From NCBI RefSeq assembly GCF_004197395.1, contig NZ_SELS01000030.1, positions 1 through 64,000 on the forward strand: a stretch of DNA of 64,000 bases, written 5' to 3'. The stretch comes from Paraburkholderia sp. UYCP14C (lineage in GTDB: Bacteria > Pseudomonadota > Gammaproteobacteria > Burkholderiales > Burkholderiaceae). The notes below the pieces were generated by a model. That model did no database searches, had not been told where the DNA came from, and saw nothing but the letters and a program-made list of their open reading frames with translations. Made by a program: the position numbers and the translations under genes. Below, in pieces: positions 43,364 to 54,767 of the stretch; position 1 is the first letter of the stretch, and each line of letters opens with the position of its first letter.

Positions 43364-44245
43364 TTGAGCACAACCCACCACGGCCCGGCCGATCTTCCCG
43401 ACGACCACCTCAGCTCCGACGCCGACCCGGCGTCCACAAAAGCACCCGCCGCGCTCGCGATGCGCACCGCGCATGAATTGCACAAGGACGACCGCCATTT
43501 CGTCACGGCGCTCGCGCGCGGACTCGAGGTGCTCGCGTGCTTCCGCTCCGGCGACAAATCGCTGAGCAACCAGGAACTCGCGGCGCGCTGCAGGCTGCCG
43601 AAATCGACGGTGTCGCGGCTCACTCATACGCTGACCTTGCTCGGCTATCTGATCCATCTGAAGGAGAGCGGCAAGTACCGGCTCGGCACCGCGTCGCTGG
43701 CGCTCGGCAGCGCGATGCTCGCGCGTCTCGATGTGCGCAAGATCGCGCGGCCCGTGATGCAGGAACTCGCCGACGTATCCGGTGCGACCGTTTCGCTCGG
43801 CACGCGCGACCGTCTGTCGATGATCTACGTCGAAAACTGCCGCGGCTCGGTCGCGCTGACGCTGACCCTCGAAGTCGGCTCGCGGATTCCGGTCGCGACG
43901 TCGGCGATCGGCCGCGCGTGGCTCGCGGCGATTCCCGAACACGAGCGGCTCAGTTTCATGGAGCAGGTGCGCGAACTCGATCACATCGCGTGGCCGAAGA
44001 CGCGTCGCGGCATCGAGAAGGCGTTGGAGGACTACCGCACGCTCGGCGTGACGACCTCGTTCGGCGACTGGCAGAAGGACGTCAACGGCATCGCGCGCGC
44101 GTTTCAGCCCGGCGGCGAATTGCCGGTCATGGCGATCAACGTAGGCGGGCCGGCGTTCAAGCTGTCGAAGGAGTTTTTGCTCGAAGAAGTGCGGCCGCGC
44201 CTGATCGATGTCGTCACCCAATTGGAAATCGCGCTGTCGCATTGA
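43364..44245 (+). CDS. IclR-family transcriptional regulator
   Basis: 293 residues. The winged helix-turn-helix covers FVTALARGLEVLACFRSGDKSLSNQELAARCRLPKSTVSRLTHTLTLLGYL. The effector domain holds VSLGTRDRLSMIYVENCRGS, VATSAIGRAWLAAIPEHER and GEWxKD-like SFGDWQKDVNGIARAF. The TTG at 43364 has a GGGAG 11 bases upstream and is the chosen start; an ATG at residue 33 is the alternative. It probably controls the adjoining acyl-CoA catabolic genes. The acyl-CoA dehydrogenase gene converges on it, and the ligase/SDR operon starts 2.1 kb away. Confidence 0.85.
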   Translation: MSTTHHGPADLPDDHLSSDADPASTKAPAALAMRTAHELHKDDRHFVTALARGLEVLACFRSGDKSLSNQELAARCRLPKSTVSRLTHTLTLLGYLIHLKESGKYRLGTASLALGSAMLARLDVRKIARPVMQELADVSGATVSLGTRDRLSMIYVENCRGSVALTLTLEVGSRIPVATSAIGRAWLAAIPEHERLSFMEQVRELDHIAWPKTRRGIEKALEDYRTLGVTTSFGDWQKDVNGIARAFQPGGELPVMAINVGGPAFKLSKEFLLEEVRPRLIDVVTQLEIALSH

Positions 44246-44266
44246 GCGGCAGCGCGACGTTGGTCA

Positions 44267-46072
<1,806 letters not shown>

Positions 46073-46347
46073 CGATGAAGCCCGTTTAAAGGTAAGCCGC
46101 TGTGCGGAACCGCATCGCGAAGCGTGTCGTTCGGGGCTCGCTGATGCGTACCGCGTCAATGGCGTGGATCGTTGGAAAAACGCGCTATGCGGGTAAGTCC
46201 CGAGGAACCGCGCGCTGCCGATGCACGTCAGTTTATAACGTAAAACGAATGATCGTGCTTTTATTTACATGCCGAATTTCGGCACGTATGATGGTCGGAA
46301 ACCGTGGAATCGGAATCTGCATAGCAGAACAACTGGAGGAGCGACGC
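46073..46347. promoter_or_regulatory. Divergent promoter region with palindrome
   Basis: A 275-base region between the acyl-CoA dehydrogenase gene (minus) and the SDR gene (plus). It is locally AT-rich around 46230-46290 and includes a perfect inverted repeat TGCCGAA-T-TTCGGCA at 46270-46284. This is a good candidate operator, possibly for the nearby IclR regulator, controlling one or both divergent units. Confidence 0.45.
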
Positions 46348-47121
46348 ATGTCAGTGAAGGACCTGTTTCAACTCGACGGCAAGGTTGCCTTGATCACAGG
46401 CGGTTCGCGCGGGCTCGGTCTGCAAATGGCCGAAGCGCTCGGCGAAATGGGCTGCCGCGTCGCGATCACCGCGCGCAAGGCCGGCGAACTCGAGGAAGCG
46501 AAAGCGCATCTGCAGGGGCGCGGTATCGAAGTGCGAACCATCATCAACGATCTGCAGCGCTCCGAGGGCATTCCGGGTCTCGTCGACGAGGTCATCAGCG
46601 CGCATGGGTGCATCGATATTCTCATCAACAACGCGGGCGCCACCTGGGGCGCGCCCGCCGAAGATTACCCCGACGACGCGTGGCACAAGGTGATGAATCT
46701 GAACGTCAACGCGCCGTTCTTTCTCGCGCGCGAAGTCGGTAAGCGCAGCATGATCCCGCGCCGCGCGGGCAAGATCATCAACGTCGCGTCGGTGGCCGGC
46801 TTGAAGGGCTCGCCGACGGGCATGAACACGATTGCCTACAACACGTCGAAGGCCGCGGCGATCAATTTCACGCGTGCGCTGGCGGCGGAGTGGGGCAAGT
46901 ACAACATCAACGTCAACGCGATTTGCCCGGGCTTCTTCCCGTCGAAGATGTCGGCGGGACTGCTCGACAAGCTCGAAGACGCGATCGTCGCACGCACGCC
47001 GTTGCGGCGGCTCGGCGGCGACGAGGATCTGAAAGGCCCCGTGGTGTTTCTCGCGAGCGAAGCGTCGCGGCACATCACCGGTCAATATCTGGCGGTGGAC
47101 GGCGGGTCGATCATCGTCTGA
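46348..47121 (+). CDS. Short-chain dehydrogenase/reductase (FabG-like)
   Basis: 257 residues from ATG 46348 with GGAGGAG upstream. Classical SDR: LITGGSRGLGLQMAE (about 16-30), NNAGATWGAP, catalytic Ser in IINVASVAGLKGS, and Tyr-x3-Lys in AYNTSKAAAINFTRALAAEWG. The C-terminal GPVVFLASEASRHITGQYLAVDGGSIIV is typical of SDRs acting on acyl-CoA/ACP or alcohol substrates. First gene of a + strand operon with acyl-CoA dehydrogenase, two acyl-CoA ligases and another SDR, so it probably oxidises a hydroxyacyl-CoA intermediate. Confidence 0.88.
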   Translation: MSVKDLFQLDGKVALITGGSRGLGLQMAEALGEMGCRVAITARKAGELEEAKAHLQGRGIEVRTIINDLQRSEGIPGLVDEVISAHGCIDILINNAGATWGAPAEDYPDDAWHKVMNLNVNAPFFLAREVGKRSMIPRRAGKIINVASVAGLKGSPTGMNTIAYNTSKAAAINFTRALAAEWGKYNINVNAICPGFFPSKMSAGLLDKLEDAIVARTPLRRLGGDEDLKGPVVFLASEASRHITGQYLAVDGGSIIV

Positions 47122-47186
47122 GTCCGCGCAACGTTCTGGCGCCGCACGCGACGCGCGCGGCCGTATAACAACCCTGGAGACGTTGC

Positions 47187-48410
47187 ATGAATTTCGAGTA
47201 CTCGGACAAGGTCAAGAGCCTGCAGAAGCGTCTGACCGCGTTCATGGACCAATACGTGTATCCGGCCGAAGCGGTGTTCGAAGCGCAAATGGATGCCGCG
47301 CGCGAAGCCGGCAATCGCTGGCAGCCCGCGCCGGTGATCGATGAGTTGAAGGAGAAAGCGAAAGCCGCCGGTTTGTGGAACCTGTTTCTGCCGGAATCGA
47401 AATACGGCGCCGGGCTCACGAACCTCGAATACGCGCCGCTGTGCGAAATCATGGGGCGCTCGCATATCGGCGCCGAGCCGTTCAACTGCTCGGCGCCCGA
47501 CACCGGCAACATGGAAACGCTGGTGCGCTACGCGACGCCCGAGCAGCAACAGCAGTGGCTGCTGCCGCTGCTCGACGGCACGATCCGCTCGGCGTTCGCG
47601 ATGACGGAGCCGGAGGTCGCGTCCTCGGATGCGACCAATATCGCCGCGAGCATCGTGCGCGACGGCGATCACTATGTGCTGCACGGCCGCAAATGGTGGA
47701 CCTCGGGTGCGAACGATCCGCGCTGCAAGATCCTGATCTTCATGGGCAAGTCGAATGCCGATCATCCGAACCGCCATCAGCAGCAGTCGATGATTCTGGT
47801 GCCGATGGAAACACCGGGCGTCAAGGTACTACGTCATCTGCCGGTGTTCGGTTACGACGACGCGCCGCACGGTCACGCCGAAATCCTGTTCGACAACGTG
47901 CGCGTACCGGGGAGCAACATGCTGCTCGGCGAAGGACGCGGCTTCGAGATCGCGCAGGGTCGGCTAGGTCCTGGCCGCATCCATCACTGCATGCGCCTGA
48001 TCGGACGCGCCGAGCGCGCGCTCGAAGCGATGTGCCGCCGTTCGCTCGATCGCGTCGCATTCGGCAAGCCGATCGCGGAGCAGGGCGTGACGCGCGAGCG
48101 GATCGCGAACGCGCGGATCATAATCGACCAGACCCGCTTTCTGGTGCTGAACGCCGCGTACAAGATGGACACGGTCGGCAACAAGGACGCGCGCCAGCAG
48201 ATCGCGATGATCAAGGTCGCGGCGCCGAGCATGGCCTGCCAGGTGATCGACTGGGCGATGCAGGCGCACGGCGGCGGCGCGGTCAGCGACGACTTCGGTC
48301 TCGCGCGCGCCTACGCAAGCTCGCGCACGCTGCGTTTCGCCGATGGTCCCGACGAAGTGCATCGCAATGCGATTGCGAGCATGGAACTGGGGCGTTATCT
48401 CGAACGCTGA
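47187..48410 (+). CDS. Acyl-CoA dehydrogenase (ACAD10/11-like)
   Basis: 407 residues. The N-terminal helices ([53 protein letters not shown]) and [44 protein letters not shown] mark the ACAD10/11-type subfamily that acts on branched or 2-hydroxy-linked acyl-CoAs. FAD-binding features are [40 protein letters not shown] and the C-terminal [20 protein letters not shown] 65-base spacer with CTGGAGA follows the SDR gene, and the ligase gene comes after 80 bases. It likely dehydrogenates the CoA-activated substrate produced by the next two ligases. Confidence 0.88.
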   Translation: MNFEYSDKVKSLQKRLTAFMDQYVYPAEAVFEAQMDAAREAGNRWQPAPVIDELKEKAKAAGLWNLFLPESKYGAGLTNLEYAPLCEIMGRSHIGAEPFNCSAPDTGNMETLVRYATPEQQQQWLLPLLDGTIRSAFAMTEPEVASSDATNIAASIVRDGDHYVLHGRKWWTSGANDPRCKILIFMGKSNADHPNRHQQQSMILVPMETPGVKVLRHLPVFGYDDAPHGHAEILFDNVRVPGSNMLLGEGRGFEIAQGRLGPGRIHHCMRLIGRAERALEAMCRRSLDRVAFGKPIAEQGVTRERIANARIIIDQTRFLVLNAAYKMDTVGNKDARQQIAMIKVAAPSMACQVIDWAMQAHGGGAVSDDFGLARAYASSRTLRFADGPDEVHRNAIASMELGRYLER

Positions 48411-48490
48411 GCCCAGCTCGCTTTTCAATTCACGAACCCCACGCGTGACGAGTCGCGCGCACGCGTGCGCAGAAAAAGCCGGAGACGCCC

Positions 48491-50209
48491 ATGAACGAAC
48501 GCCATTACCCGCATTGGCCGCCGCAAGTGCCGCTGCATCTGACGCTGCCGCACACCAATCTCTACTACAACGCCGAAGTCTCGGCGGCGCGTTTTCCCGA
48601 CAAACCGTTCGTCATCTATTACGACTCGCCGATCACGTTCGCCGAGTTCAAGGACGAGACCGAGCGTCTCGCCGGTTTTCTGCAGCACGAGTGCGGCGTG
48701 AAGGCCGGCGATCGCGTGTTGCTTTACATGCAGAACAGTCCGCAGTGGATCGTCGCGTACTACGGCATTCTGCGCGCGAACGCAGTGGTGGTGCCGGTCA
48801 ATCCGATGAACATGGGCACCGAGCTCGCGCACTACGTCGAGGATAGCGGCGCGACGACGATCATCGCGCCGCAGTGTCTGTTCGACAACGTCGAGCCGCT
48901 GATCGGCGACGGGCCGGGACAAGGGCTCGAGCATGCGATCGTCGCGACGTATAGCGACTATCTGAAACGGCCGTCGCCGATCGCGGTGCCCGAATTCGTC
49001 GCGGCGCCGCGCAAGAGGATCGATTGCGCGGGCGTCACGGCGTGGCAGGACGCGCTCGATCGACGCCTCGCGCCCGGTCCGCTCACTACCGGCCCCGACG
49101 ATCTGTGCGTGATGCCGTACACGTCGGGCACGACGGGCCGGCCGAAGGGCTGCATGCATACACATCGCAGCGTGATGAGCACGCTGCTCGGCGGCTGCGT
49201 GTGGTTCGGCGCGGCGGCCGACGGCGTGCATCTGTCGGTGCTGCCGTTCTTTCACGTGACCGGCATGCAGGGCGGCATGAACAACGCGGTGTATTCGGCC
49301 ACCACGATCGTCGTGATGTCGCGCTGGGATCGGGATTCCGCCGCGGTCTGCATGCAGCGCTACCGGATCAGCGCATGGCAGTCGATCTCGACGATGATGG
49401 TCGATTTCCTGTCGAATCCGCGGCTCGGCGAATACGATCTGTCGAGCCTGTCCGGCGCGCGCGGCGGCGGCGCGGCGATGCCCGACGCGATCGCGAAGAA
49501 GTTGAAGACGCTGACCGGGCTCGATTATGTCGAGGGCTACGGCATGTCGGAGACGATCGCGGGCACGCACATCAATCCGCCGCATCGGCCGAAGCCGCAG
49601 TGTCTGGGCATTCCGGTGTTCGACGTCGATTCGCGCGTGATCGATCCGGTCACGCTGCAGGAGTTGCCGCAAGGCGAGACCGGCGAGATCGTCGTCAACG
49701 CGCCGCAGGTGATGCGCGGCTACTGGCGCAATCAGAAGGCCACCGACGAAGCGTTCATCGAGCTCGACGGCAAGCGTTTTCTGCGCACGGGCGACCTCGG
49801 GCATATCGACGAGGACGGTTATTTCTTCATGACCGACCGCCTCAAACGCATGATCAACGCGTCGGGCTACAAGGTCTGGCCGGCCGAGGTCGAGGCGCTG
49901 ATGTACCGCCATCCGGCGATTCACGAAGTCTGCGTGATCGGCGTGAAAGACGAAAAGCGCGGCGAGACCGTCAAGGCGCTGGTCGTGCCGACGTCGGCGC
50001 AGGCGGGCAAGATCGGCGCGCAGGAGATCATCGACTGGGCGCATCAACAGATGGCCGCGTACAAGGCGCCGCGTATCGTCGAGTTCGTCGCGTCGTTGCC
50101 GAAATCGGGCAGCGGCAAGATTCTGTGGCGCAAGCTGCAGGAGGAGGATGCGGCGCGCACGGCGGCGAGTGCGGCCGGTCAGGCGGGCAACGGAGGCGCC
50201 GCGCAATGA
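48491..50209 (+). CDS. AMP-forming acyl-CoA synthetase (long-chain fatty-acid-CoA ligase type)
   Basis: 572-residue ANL-superfamily ligase. Motifs are YTSGTTGRPKGCMHTH (ATP P-loop), VEGYGMSETIAGTHINPP, RTGDLGHIDEDGYFFMTDRLKRMINASGYKVWPAEVEALMYRHP and the catalytic Lys in SLPKSGSGKILWRKL. It activates a carboxylic acid to acyl-CoA through an acyl-AMP. Its last 4 bases overlap the second ligase gene (ATGA), implying that two different acids, or two steps of one route, are activated together. Substrate not predictable by eye. Confidence 0.88.
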   Translation: MNERHYPHWPPQVPLHLTLPHTNLYYNAEVSAARFPDKPFVIYYDSPITFAEFKDETERLAGFLQHECGVKAGDRVLLYMQNSPQWIVAYYGILRANAVVVPVNPMNMGTELAHYVEDSGATTIIAPQCLFDNVEPLIGDGPGQGLEHAIVATYSDYLKRPSPIAVPEFVAAPRKRIDCAGVTAWQDALDRRLAPGPLTTGPDDLCVMPYTSGTTGRPKGCMHTHRSVMSTLLGGCVWFGAAADGVHLSVLPFFHVTGMQGGMNNAVYSATTIVVMSRWDRDSAAVCMQRYRISAWQSISTMMVDFLSNPRLGEYDLSSLSGARGGGAAMPDAIAKKLKTLTGLDYVEGYGMSETIAGTHINPPHRPKPQCLGIPVFDVDSRVIDPVTLQELPQGETGEIVVNAPQVMRGYWRNQKATDEAFIELDGKRFLRTGDLGHIDEDGYFFMTDRLKRMINASGYKVWPAEVEALMYRHPAIHEVCVIGVKDEKRGETVKALVVPTSAQAGKIGAQEIIDWAHQQMAAYKAPRIVEFVASLPKSGSGKILWRKLQEEDAARTAASAAGQAGNGGAAQ

Positions 50210-51762
50210 ACTGGCTCGATAGCTTGATGGACGAACCGTTCGTCTGCATCACCGACATGCTGCGTCGCTTTGCGAAAACGCGTGGTGAGCACGCGGCGTT
50301 GATCTGCGGCGACGAGGTGCTTACCTACGCGGCGCTCGATGCGCGCGTCGAGCGCTTCGCCGCCGCCTTGCAACGCGACGGCATCCAGCCGCGCGATGCG
50401 ATCGCGCTGTGTGCGAGCGCATCGGTCGATTACGTGGTCGCGTTTCTCGGCGGCTTGCGCGCGGGCGCCGCGGTCGCGCCGCTCGCGCCTGCGTCGAGCG
50501 CGGCGAGCCTCGTGGGCATGATCGGAAATTCGGCTGCGCGGCTCCTGTTTCTCGATGCCGACGTGAAGCGCCTGCTCGATCCGGTCGCGGCGGACATCGG
50601 CGCAACACCGGTCGCGCTCGATGGACACGCGGGCAGCGTGGCACTCGACGCATGGCTCGCACCGCAAGGCACCGCACCCACGCCGGTCACGATCGATCCG
50701 GCATGGCCGTTCAACATCATCTACTCGTCGGGCACGACGGGCACGCCGAAGGGCATCGTGCAGTCGCACGGCATGCGCTGGGCCTACGCGGTGCGCAGCG
50801 TCCAACGCGGTTATGGTCCCGACGCGATCACGCTGATCTCCACGCCGCTCTATTCGAACACGACGCTGGTGAGCTTCATGCCGACGCTGACCTTCGGCGG
50901 CACCGTCGTGCTGATGCCGAAGTTCGAGACGACGCGCTACCTCGAACTCGCGCAACGCCACCGCGTCACGCACACGATGCTGGTGCCGGTGCAGTATCAG
51001 CGCCTGATGGCGCATGCGGAGTTCGACCGCTACGACCTGTCGAGTTTTCAGGCGAAGTTCTGCACGAGCGCGCCGTTCGCCGCGAGCCTGAAGGCCGACA
51101 TCGTGCGCCGCTGGCCGGGTCGTCTGACCGAGTACTACGGGATGACCGAGGGCGGCGGCTCGTGTCAGCTCGAAGCCGATCAGTGGCCGGACAAGCTGCA
51201 TTCGGTCGGCCGGCCGATGGAGGGGCACGACATCCGCCTGATCGACGAACGCGGCAACGAGGTGCCGTTGGGCGAGGTCGGTGAAGTGGTCGGCCATTCG
51301 CCGGCGATGATGACCGGCTACTACCGCCAGCCCGACAAGACCGCTGAAGCCGAGTGGTACGACCCGAGCGGCAAGCGCTTCATTCGTACCGGCGACATGG
51401 GCCGCTTCGACGCCGACGGTTTTCTGACGCTGCTCGACCGCAAGAAGGACATGATCATTTCGGGCGGCTTCAACGTGTACCCGAGCGATCTCGAAGGCGA
51501 GTTGCGCCAGCATCCCGAGGTCGCGGACGCGGCCGTGGTCGGCGCGCACTCGCAGCAATGGGGCGAGACGCCGGTCGCATTCGTCGTGTTGCGTGCGCAC
51601 GCGCGGATCAGCGCAGCAGGGCTGCTCGAATGGGTGAACACGCGGGTGGGCAAGATGCAGCGGCTGTCGGCGCTGACGTTTCTCGACAGTTTGCCGCGCA
51701 GCCCGATCGGCAAGGTGCTGAAGCGCGAACTGCGTGAGCAGTTCTATCCGGTTTCGCGTTGA
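50206..51762 (+). CDS. Second AMP-forming acyl-CoA synthetase
   Basis: 518 residues from ATG 50206, overlapping the upstream ligase stop; the frame is open further upstream only as a shadow. ANL motifs: YSSGTTGTPKGIVQSHGMRW, LTEYYGMTEGGGSCQLE, RTGDMGRFDADGFLTLLDRKKDMIISGGFNVYPSDLEGEL and SLPRSPIGKVLKREL with the catalytic Lys. The sequence is only distantly similar to the preceding ligase, so this is not a recent duplication. Probably activates a related acid for the same beta-oxidation-like pathway. Confidence 0.87.
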   Translation: MNWLDSLMDEPFVCITDMLRRFAKTRGEHAALICGDEVLTYAALDARVERFAAALQRDGIQPRDAIALCASASVDYVVAFLGGLRAGAAVAPLAPASSAASLVGMIGNSAARLLFLDADVKRLLDPVAADIGATPVALDGHAGSVALDAWLAPQGTAPTPVTIDPAWPFNIIYSSGTTGTPKGIVQSHGMRWAYAVRSVQRGYGPDAITLISTPLYSNTTLVSFMPTLTFGGTVVLMPKFETTRYLELAQRHRVTHTMLVPVQYQRLMAHAEFDRYDLSSFQAKFCTSAPFAASLKADIVRRWPGRLTEYYGMTEGGGSCQLEADQWPDKLHSVGRPMEGHDIRLIDERGNEVPLGEVGEVVGHSPAMMTGYYRQPDKTAEAEWYDPSGKRFIRTGDMGRFDADGFLTLLDRKKDMIISGGFNVYPSDLEGELRQHPEVADAAVVGAHSQQWGETPVAFVVLRAHARISAAGLLEWVNTRVGKMQRLSALTFLDSLPRSPIGKVLKRELREQFYPVSR

Positions 51763-51812
51763 GGCATCACGCTCGAAGCGCAATCCCGATCAATACTGAA
51801 ACAGGACGACGC

Positions 51813-52718
51813 ATGAACCAATTCGCAGACAAGGTCGCGGTGATCACGGGCGCGGGCTCCGGCTTCGGCCGCGAGTTCGCGCGGCTCGGCACGAAGCTCG
51901 GCATGCGGCTCGTGCTCGCCGACGTGCAGCAGGATGCGCTCGATGAAACCCTCGCCGAAGTCACGGCGTCCGGCGCACGGGCGATCGCGCGCCGCGTCGA
52001 CGTCGCGAAGGGCGACGAGGTCGATGCGCTCGCTCGCGCCACGCTCGATGCGTTCGGCGGCGTGCATCTGGTGTTCAACAATGCGGGCGTCGGCGGCAAC
52101 GGCGGGCTCGTGTGGGAGAACACCGAGCGCGACTGGCAGTGGCTGCTCGGCGTCAACCTGTGGGGCGTGATACACGGCGTGCGCGCGTTCACGCCGCTGA
52201 TGCTCGATCAGGCGAAGCGCGATGCCGGCTATCGCGGGCATATCGTCAATACGGCGTCGATGGCGGGACTGCTCGCGCCGCCGCTGATGGGGCCGTACAA
52301 CGTGTCGAAGCACGCGGTCGTGGCGCTGACCGAATCGCTGTACCAGGATCTGTCACTCGTCACGCAGCAGGTCGCGTGCTCGGTGCTCTGTCCGTACTTC
52401 GTGCCGACGGGCATCGCGAACGCACAGCGTAACCGTCCGGCCGATCTCGCGAACGACGCACCACCGACGCTATCGCAGCGTGTCGCGCGCGCGTTGAGCG
52501 AAAAGGCGGTCAGCTCGGGCAAGATCAGCGCGGAAGCGGTCGCGGCGATGGTGTTCGATGCGATCCGCGACGAGCAGTTCTATATCTACTCGCATCCGCA
52601 TGCATTGAATGCGGTGAAGACGCGTGCCGAAGATATCGTCACGCCGCGCAATCCGACCGATCCGTTTGCCGAGAAGCCACAGGTGCGCGAGCAGGTCGTG
52701 GCGGCGTTGCGGGGATAA
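51813..52718 (+). CDS. Short-chain dehydrogenase/reductase
   Basis: 301 residues from ATG 51813 with AGGACGA upstream. Classical SDR: VITGAGSGFGREFARLG, NNAGVGGNGG, HIVNTASMAGLLAPPLMGPYNVSKHAVVALTESLYQDL with the catalytic Ser, Tyr and Lys. A long C-terminal tail (ISAEAVAAMVFDAIRDEQFYIYSHPHALNAVKTRAEDIV) is typical of SDRs acting on bulky alcohols. Last gene of the + strand operon, followed by a strong terminator shared with the convergent transporter genes. Confidence 0.88.
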   Translation: MNQFADKVAVITGAGSGFGREFARLGTKLGMRLVLADVQQDALDETLAEVTASGARAIARRVDVAKGDEVDALARATLDAFGGVHLVFNNAGVGGNGGLVWENTERDWQWLLGVNLWGVIHGVRAFTPLMLDQAKRDAGYRGHIVNTASMAGLLAPPLMGPYNVSKHAVVALTESLYQDLSLVTQQVACSVLCPYFVPTGIANAQRNRPADLANDAPPTLSQRVARALSEKAVSSGKISAEAVAAMVFDAIRDEQFYIYSHPHALNAVKTRAEDIVTPRNPTDPFAEKPQVREQVVAALRG

Positions 52719-52743
52719 TAGGTCGAAGGTAAAGCACAAACAA

Positions 52744-52776
52744 AAGCGCCGTGAACTGAAATTCACGGCGCTTTTT
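52744..52776. terminator. Bidirectional intrinsic terminator
   Basis: The stem AAGCGCCGTGAA / TTCACGGCGCTT flanks a short CTGAAA-type loop. T residues follow on the + strand, and the A tract on the other side gives T residues on the minus strand. It lies between the + strand SDR gene and the minus-strand binding-protein gene and can serve both. Confidence 0.88.
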
Positions 52777-52799
52777 TCATGCGGGGTCGATCACGCCCA

Positions 52800-53984
52800 T
52801 TACTTCGCCGCGGTCAGCGAACTCAGCGTTGCCTCCTTCAGTTGGCCGCCCTCGACCACCGCCGCGAGCGGATTGCCGAGCACGAAGCCGCCATGATCGT
52901 CGACCCCCGACACGCTTTGCGGATTGTTCTGCGGCGGCAGTGCCTTCACGGCCTTGTCGAACTGATTGCGAATCGCGGTGGCATCGCTGGTCGTGCCGGC
53001 GAGTTTCATCGCGAGCGCGGTCGCATACACAGCCGTGTAATTCAGCGACACCTCCTGGCTCGGATCACGCCCGCCGTGCGTCTTGCGGAACCGCTCGACG
53101 AACGACTTCGCGTTCGGCGTCGTGTCGTCGGCGAGCGGCAACACGCCGATCGCGCCGTTCAGCGGTGCGTAGCCGTTCGTGACCTTTGCGACTTCGTCGA
53201 GCTTGGCCTGGTCCATGACGATGAAGCCGCCCTTGAAGCCGAGTTCGCGCGCCTGCTGCGCGACGAGACCGGTCGGCTCCGACGGTCCGCCGATGAACAT
53301 CACGTCCGGCTTCGCCGCGAGCACGCGGCTCACGCCGCTGTAGAAATCCGTCGCGCGGTTATACGACATCGCGTTGTCCGCGACGATCGTGCCGCCGGCC
53401 GCTTCCCACGCGGGCTTGAACGCGGCGACCCAGACCTTGCCGTAATCGGTATCGGTCGCGGCGAGCGCGGCCTTCTTGCCGTATGTCTTCATTTCATACT
53501 TGATGAACGAGTCCAGATACGACGTAAACGCGGGCGGAATGCGCACGGTCAGCTTGTTGCCGCGCTCGCTGATCTGCGGCACGCTCGTGTACGACAGCAG
53601 CAACAGCTTCTGCTGCTCGTTGGTGGTCTGCACCGCGAAGCCGCCGCCCGAATGCGGCACCAGCACGACCACGGCTTGCTGCTCCTGGGCGAGACGCCGC
53701 GCGTTGATCGCGGTTTCGCTCGGATTGTATTTGTCGTCGAGCGGCACGATTTCGAGTTTGATCTTTTTGCCTGCGACGTCGATGCCGGCCTGGTTCACAT
53801 CGGCGGCGGCCATCTGCATGCCGTCGAGCACTTCCTGGCCGTACTTCGCCGCGCCGCCGCTCAGCGGACCGGAGTAGCCGATGTGCACGACCTGCTGCGC
53901 CATCACGGCGCTGGAGCCGAGCAGGGCGGTGGCGGCAGCGATCGCAAGCAGTCCGGCGCGAACGCCCGGGCGTTGGTTCGTCAT
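52800..53984 (-). CDS. Branched-chain amino-acid-type ABC transporter substrate-binding protein
   Basis: 394 residues with a Sec signal (GLLAIAAATALLGSSAVMA, cleavage before QQVVHIG). The mature protein has the LivJ/LivK type-I fold: VVHIGYSGPLSGGAAKYGQEVLDGMQMAAADVNQAGIDVAGKK and VVLVPHSGGGFAVQTTNEQQKLLLLSY. It captures substrate in the periplasm for the LivHM permeases. Last gene of the minus-strand transporter operon (75 bases after livF). Because the convergent operon encodes acyl-CoA ligases, the ligand may be an organic or aromatic acid rather than leucine. Confidence 0.88.
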   Translation of the reverse strand: MTNQRPGVRAGLLAIAAATALLGSSAVMAQQVVHIGYSGPLSGGAAKYGQEVLDGMQMAAADVNQAGIDVAGKKIKLEIVPLDDKYNPSETAINARRLAQEQQAVVVLVPHSGGGFAVQTTNEQQKLLLLSYTSVPQISERGNKLTVRIPPAFTSYLDSFIKYEMKTYGKKAALAATDTDYGKVWVAAFKPAWEAAGGTIVADNAMSYNRATDFYSGVSRVLAAKPDVMFIGGPSEPTGLVAQQARELGFKGGFIVMDQAKLDEVAKVTNGYAPLNGAIGVLPLADDTTPNAKSFVERFRKTHGGRDPSQEVSLNYTAVYATALAMKLAGTTSDATAIRNQFDKAVKALPPQNNPQSVSGVDDHGGFVLGNPLAAVVEGGQLKEATLSSLTAAK

Positions 53985-54059
53985 ACGTGTCTCCTATGGA
54001 ATGTCCTGAATGACCAGGGTGTGGTTCGAATGCCCGCGCATCGGCGCGTCCAACCCGTT

Positions 54060-54767
54060 TTATCCGCCGACGTACGCGCGCCGCACCGCCTCGTTGTTCA
54101 TCAGGCTCGCCTGATCGCCTTCGAGCACGATGCGGCCGTTTTCGATCACGTACGCGCGGTGTGCGATCTTCAGCGCGGCGAACGCGTTCTGTTCGGCGAG
54201 CAGCACCGTGGTGCCCGCGCGGTTGATCTGCTGGATCACGTCGAAGACCTGCTTGACGACGAGCGGCGCAAGACCGAGCGACGGTTCGTCCAGCAACAGC
54301 ACTTTCGGCCGCGCCATCAGCGCGCGGGCAATCGCGACCATCTGCTGCTGACCGCCCGACAGCGAACCGGCCGCGTGATCCTTGCGTTCGGCGAGCAGCG
54401 GAAAGAGGCTGAACACGTGGTCGAGATTGCGCCGGTTGCCGGCGCTGTCGCCGCGATGCACGTACGCGCCGAGCGTCAGGTTCTTCAGCACCGACATGCC
54501 CGGAAACAGCTTGCGCCCCTCCGGACACTGGATCACGCCGCTCCTCACGATTTGCGCGGGCGTCATGCCGAGCAGTTCGCGGTTTCCCAAACGCAGGCTG
54601 CCCGCGGCCGCACGGCGCAGGCCGCTGGTCGTCAGGAAGATCGAACTCTTGCCCGCACCGTTGGCGCCGAGCAGCACGACGAGTTCGCCGTCGCCGGCAT
54701 GCAGGCTGATGCCGTCGAGCGCGCGGAAACTGCCGTAATCGAGCGATACGTTGTCAAACTTCAGCAT
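54060..54767 (-). CDS. livF: LivF-like ABC transporter ATPase
   Basis: 235 residues. Walker [10 protein letters not shown] (about 34-42), signature [46 protein letters not shown] (ABC signature plus Walker B) and a C-terminus typical of LivF. Together with the LivG-like ATPase it energises the LivHM permease. The start overlaps the end of livG by 14 bases. Confidence 0.9.
   Translation of the reverse strand: MLKFDNVSLDYGSFRALDGISLHAGDGELVVLLGANGAGKSSIFLTTSGLRRAAAGSLRLGNRELLGMTPAQIVRSGVIQCPEGRKLFPGMSVLKNLTLGAYVHRGDSAGNRRNLDHVFSLFPLLAERKDHAAGSLSGGQQQMVAIARALMARPKVLLLDEPSLGLAPLVVKQVFDVIQQINRAGTTVLLAEQNAFAALKIAHRAYVIENGRIVLEGDQASLMNNEAVRRAYVGG

Noticed and set aside
49024-50205. Long upstream extension of the second acyl-CoA ligase
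   Set aside because: It is an out-of-frame shadow of the first ligase; the conserved N-terminus starts at ATG 50206, which overlaps the first ligase stop.
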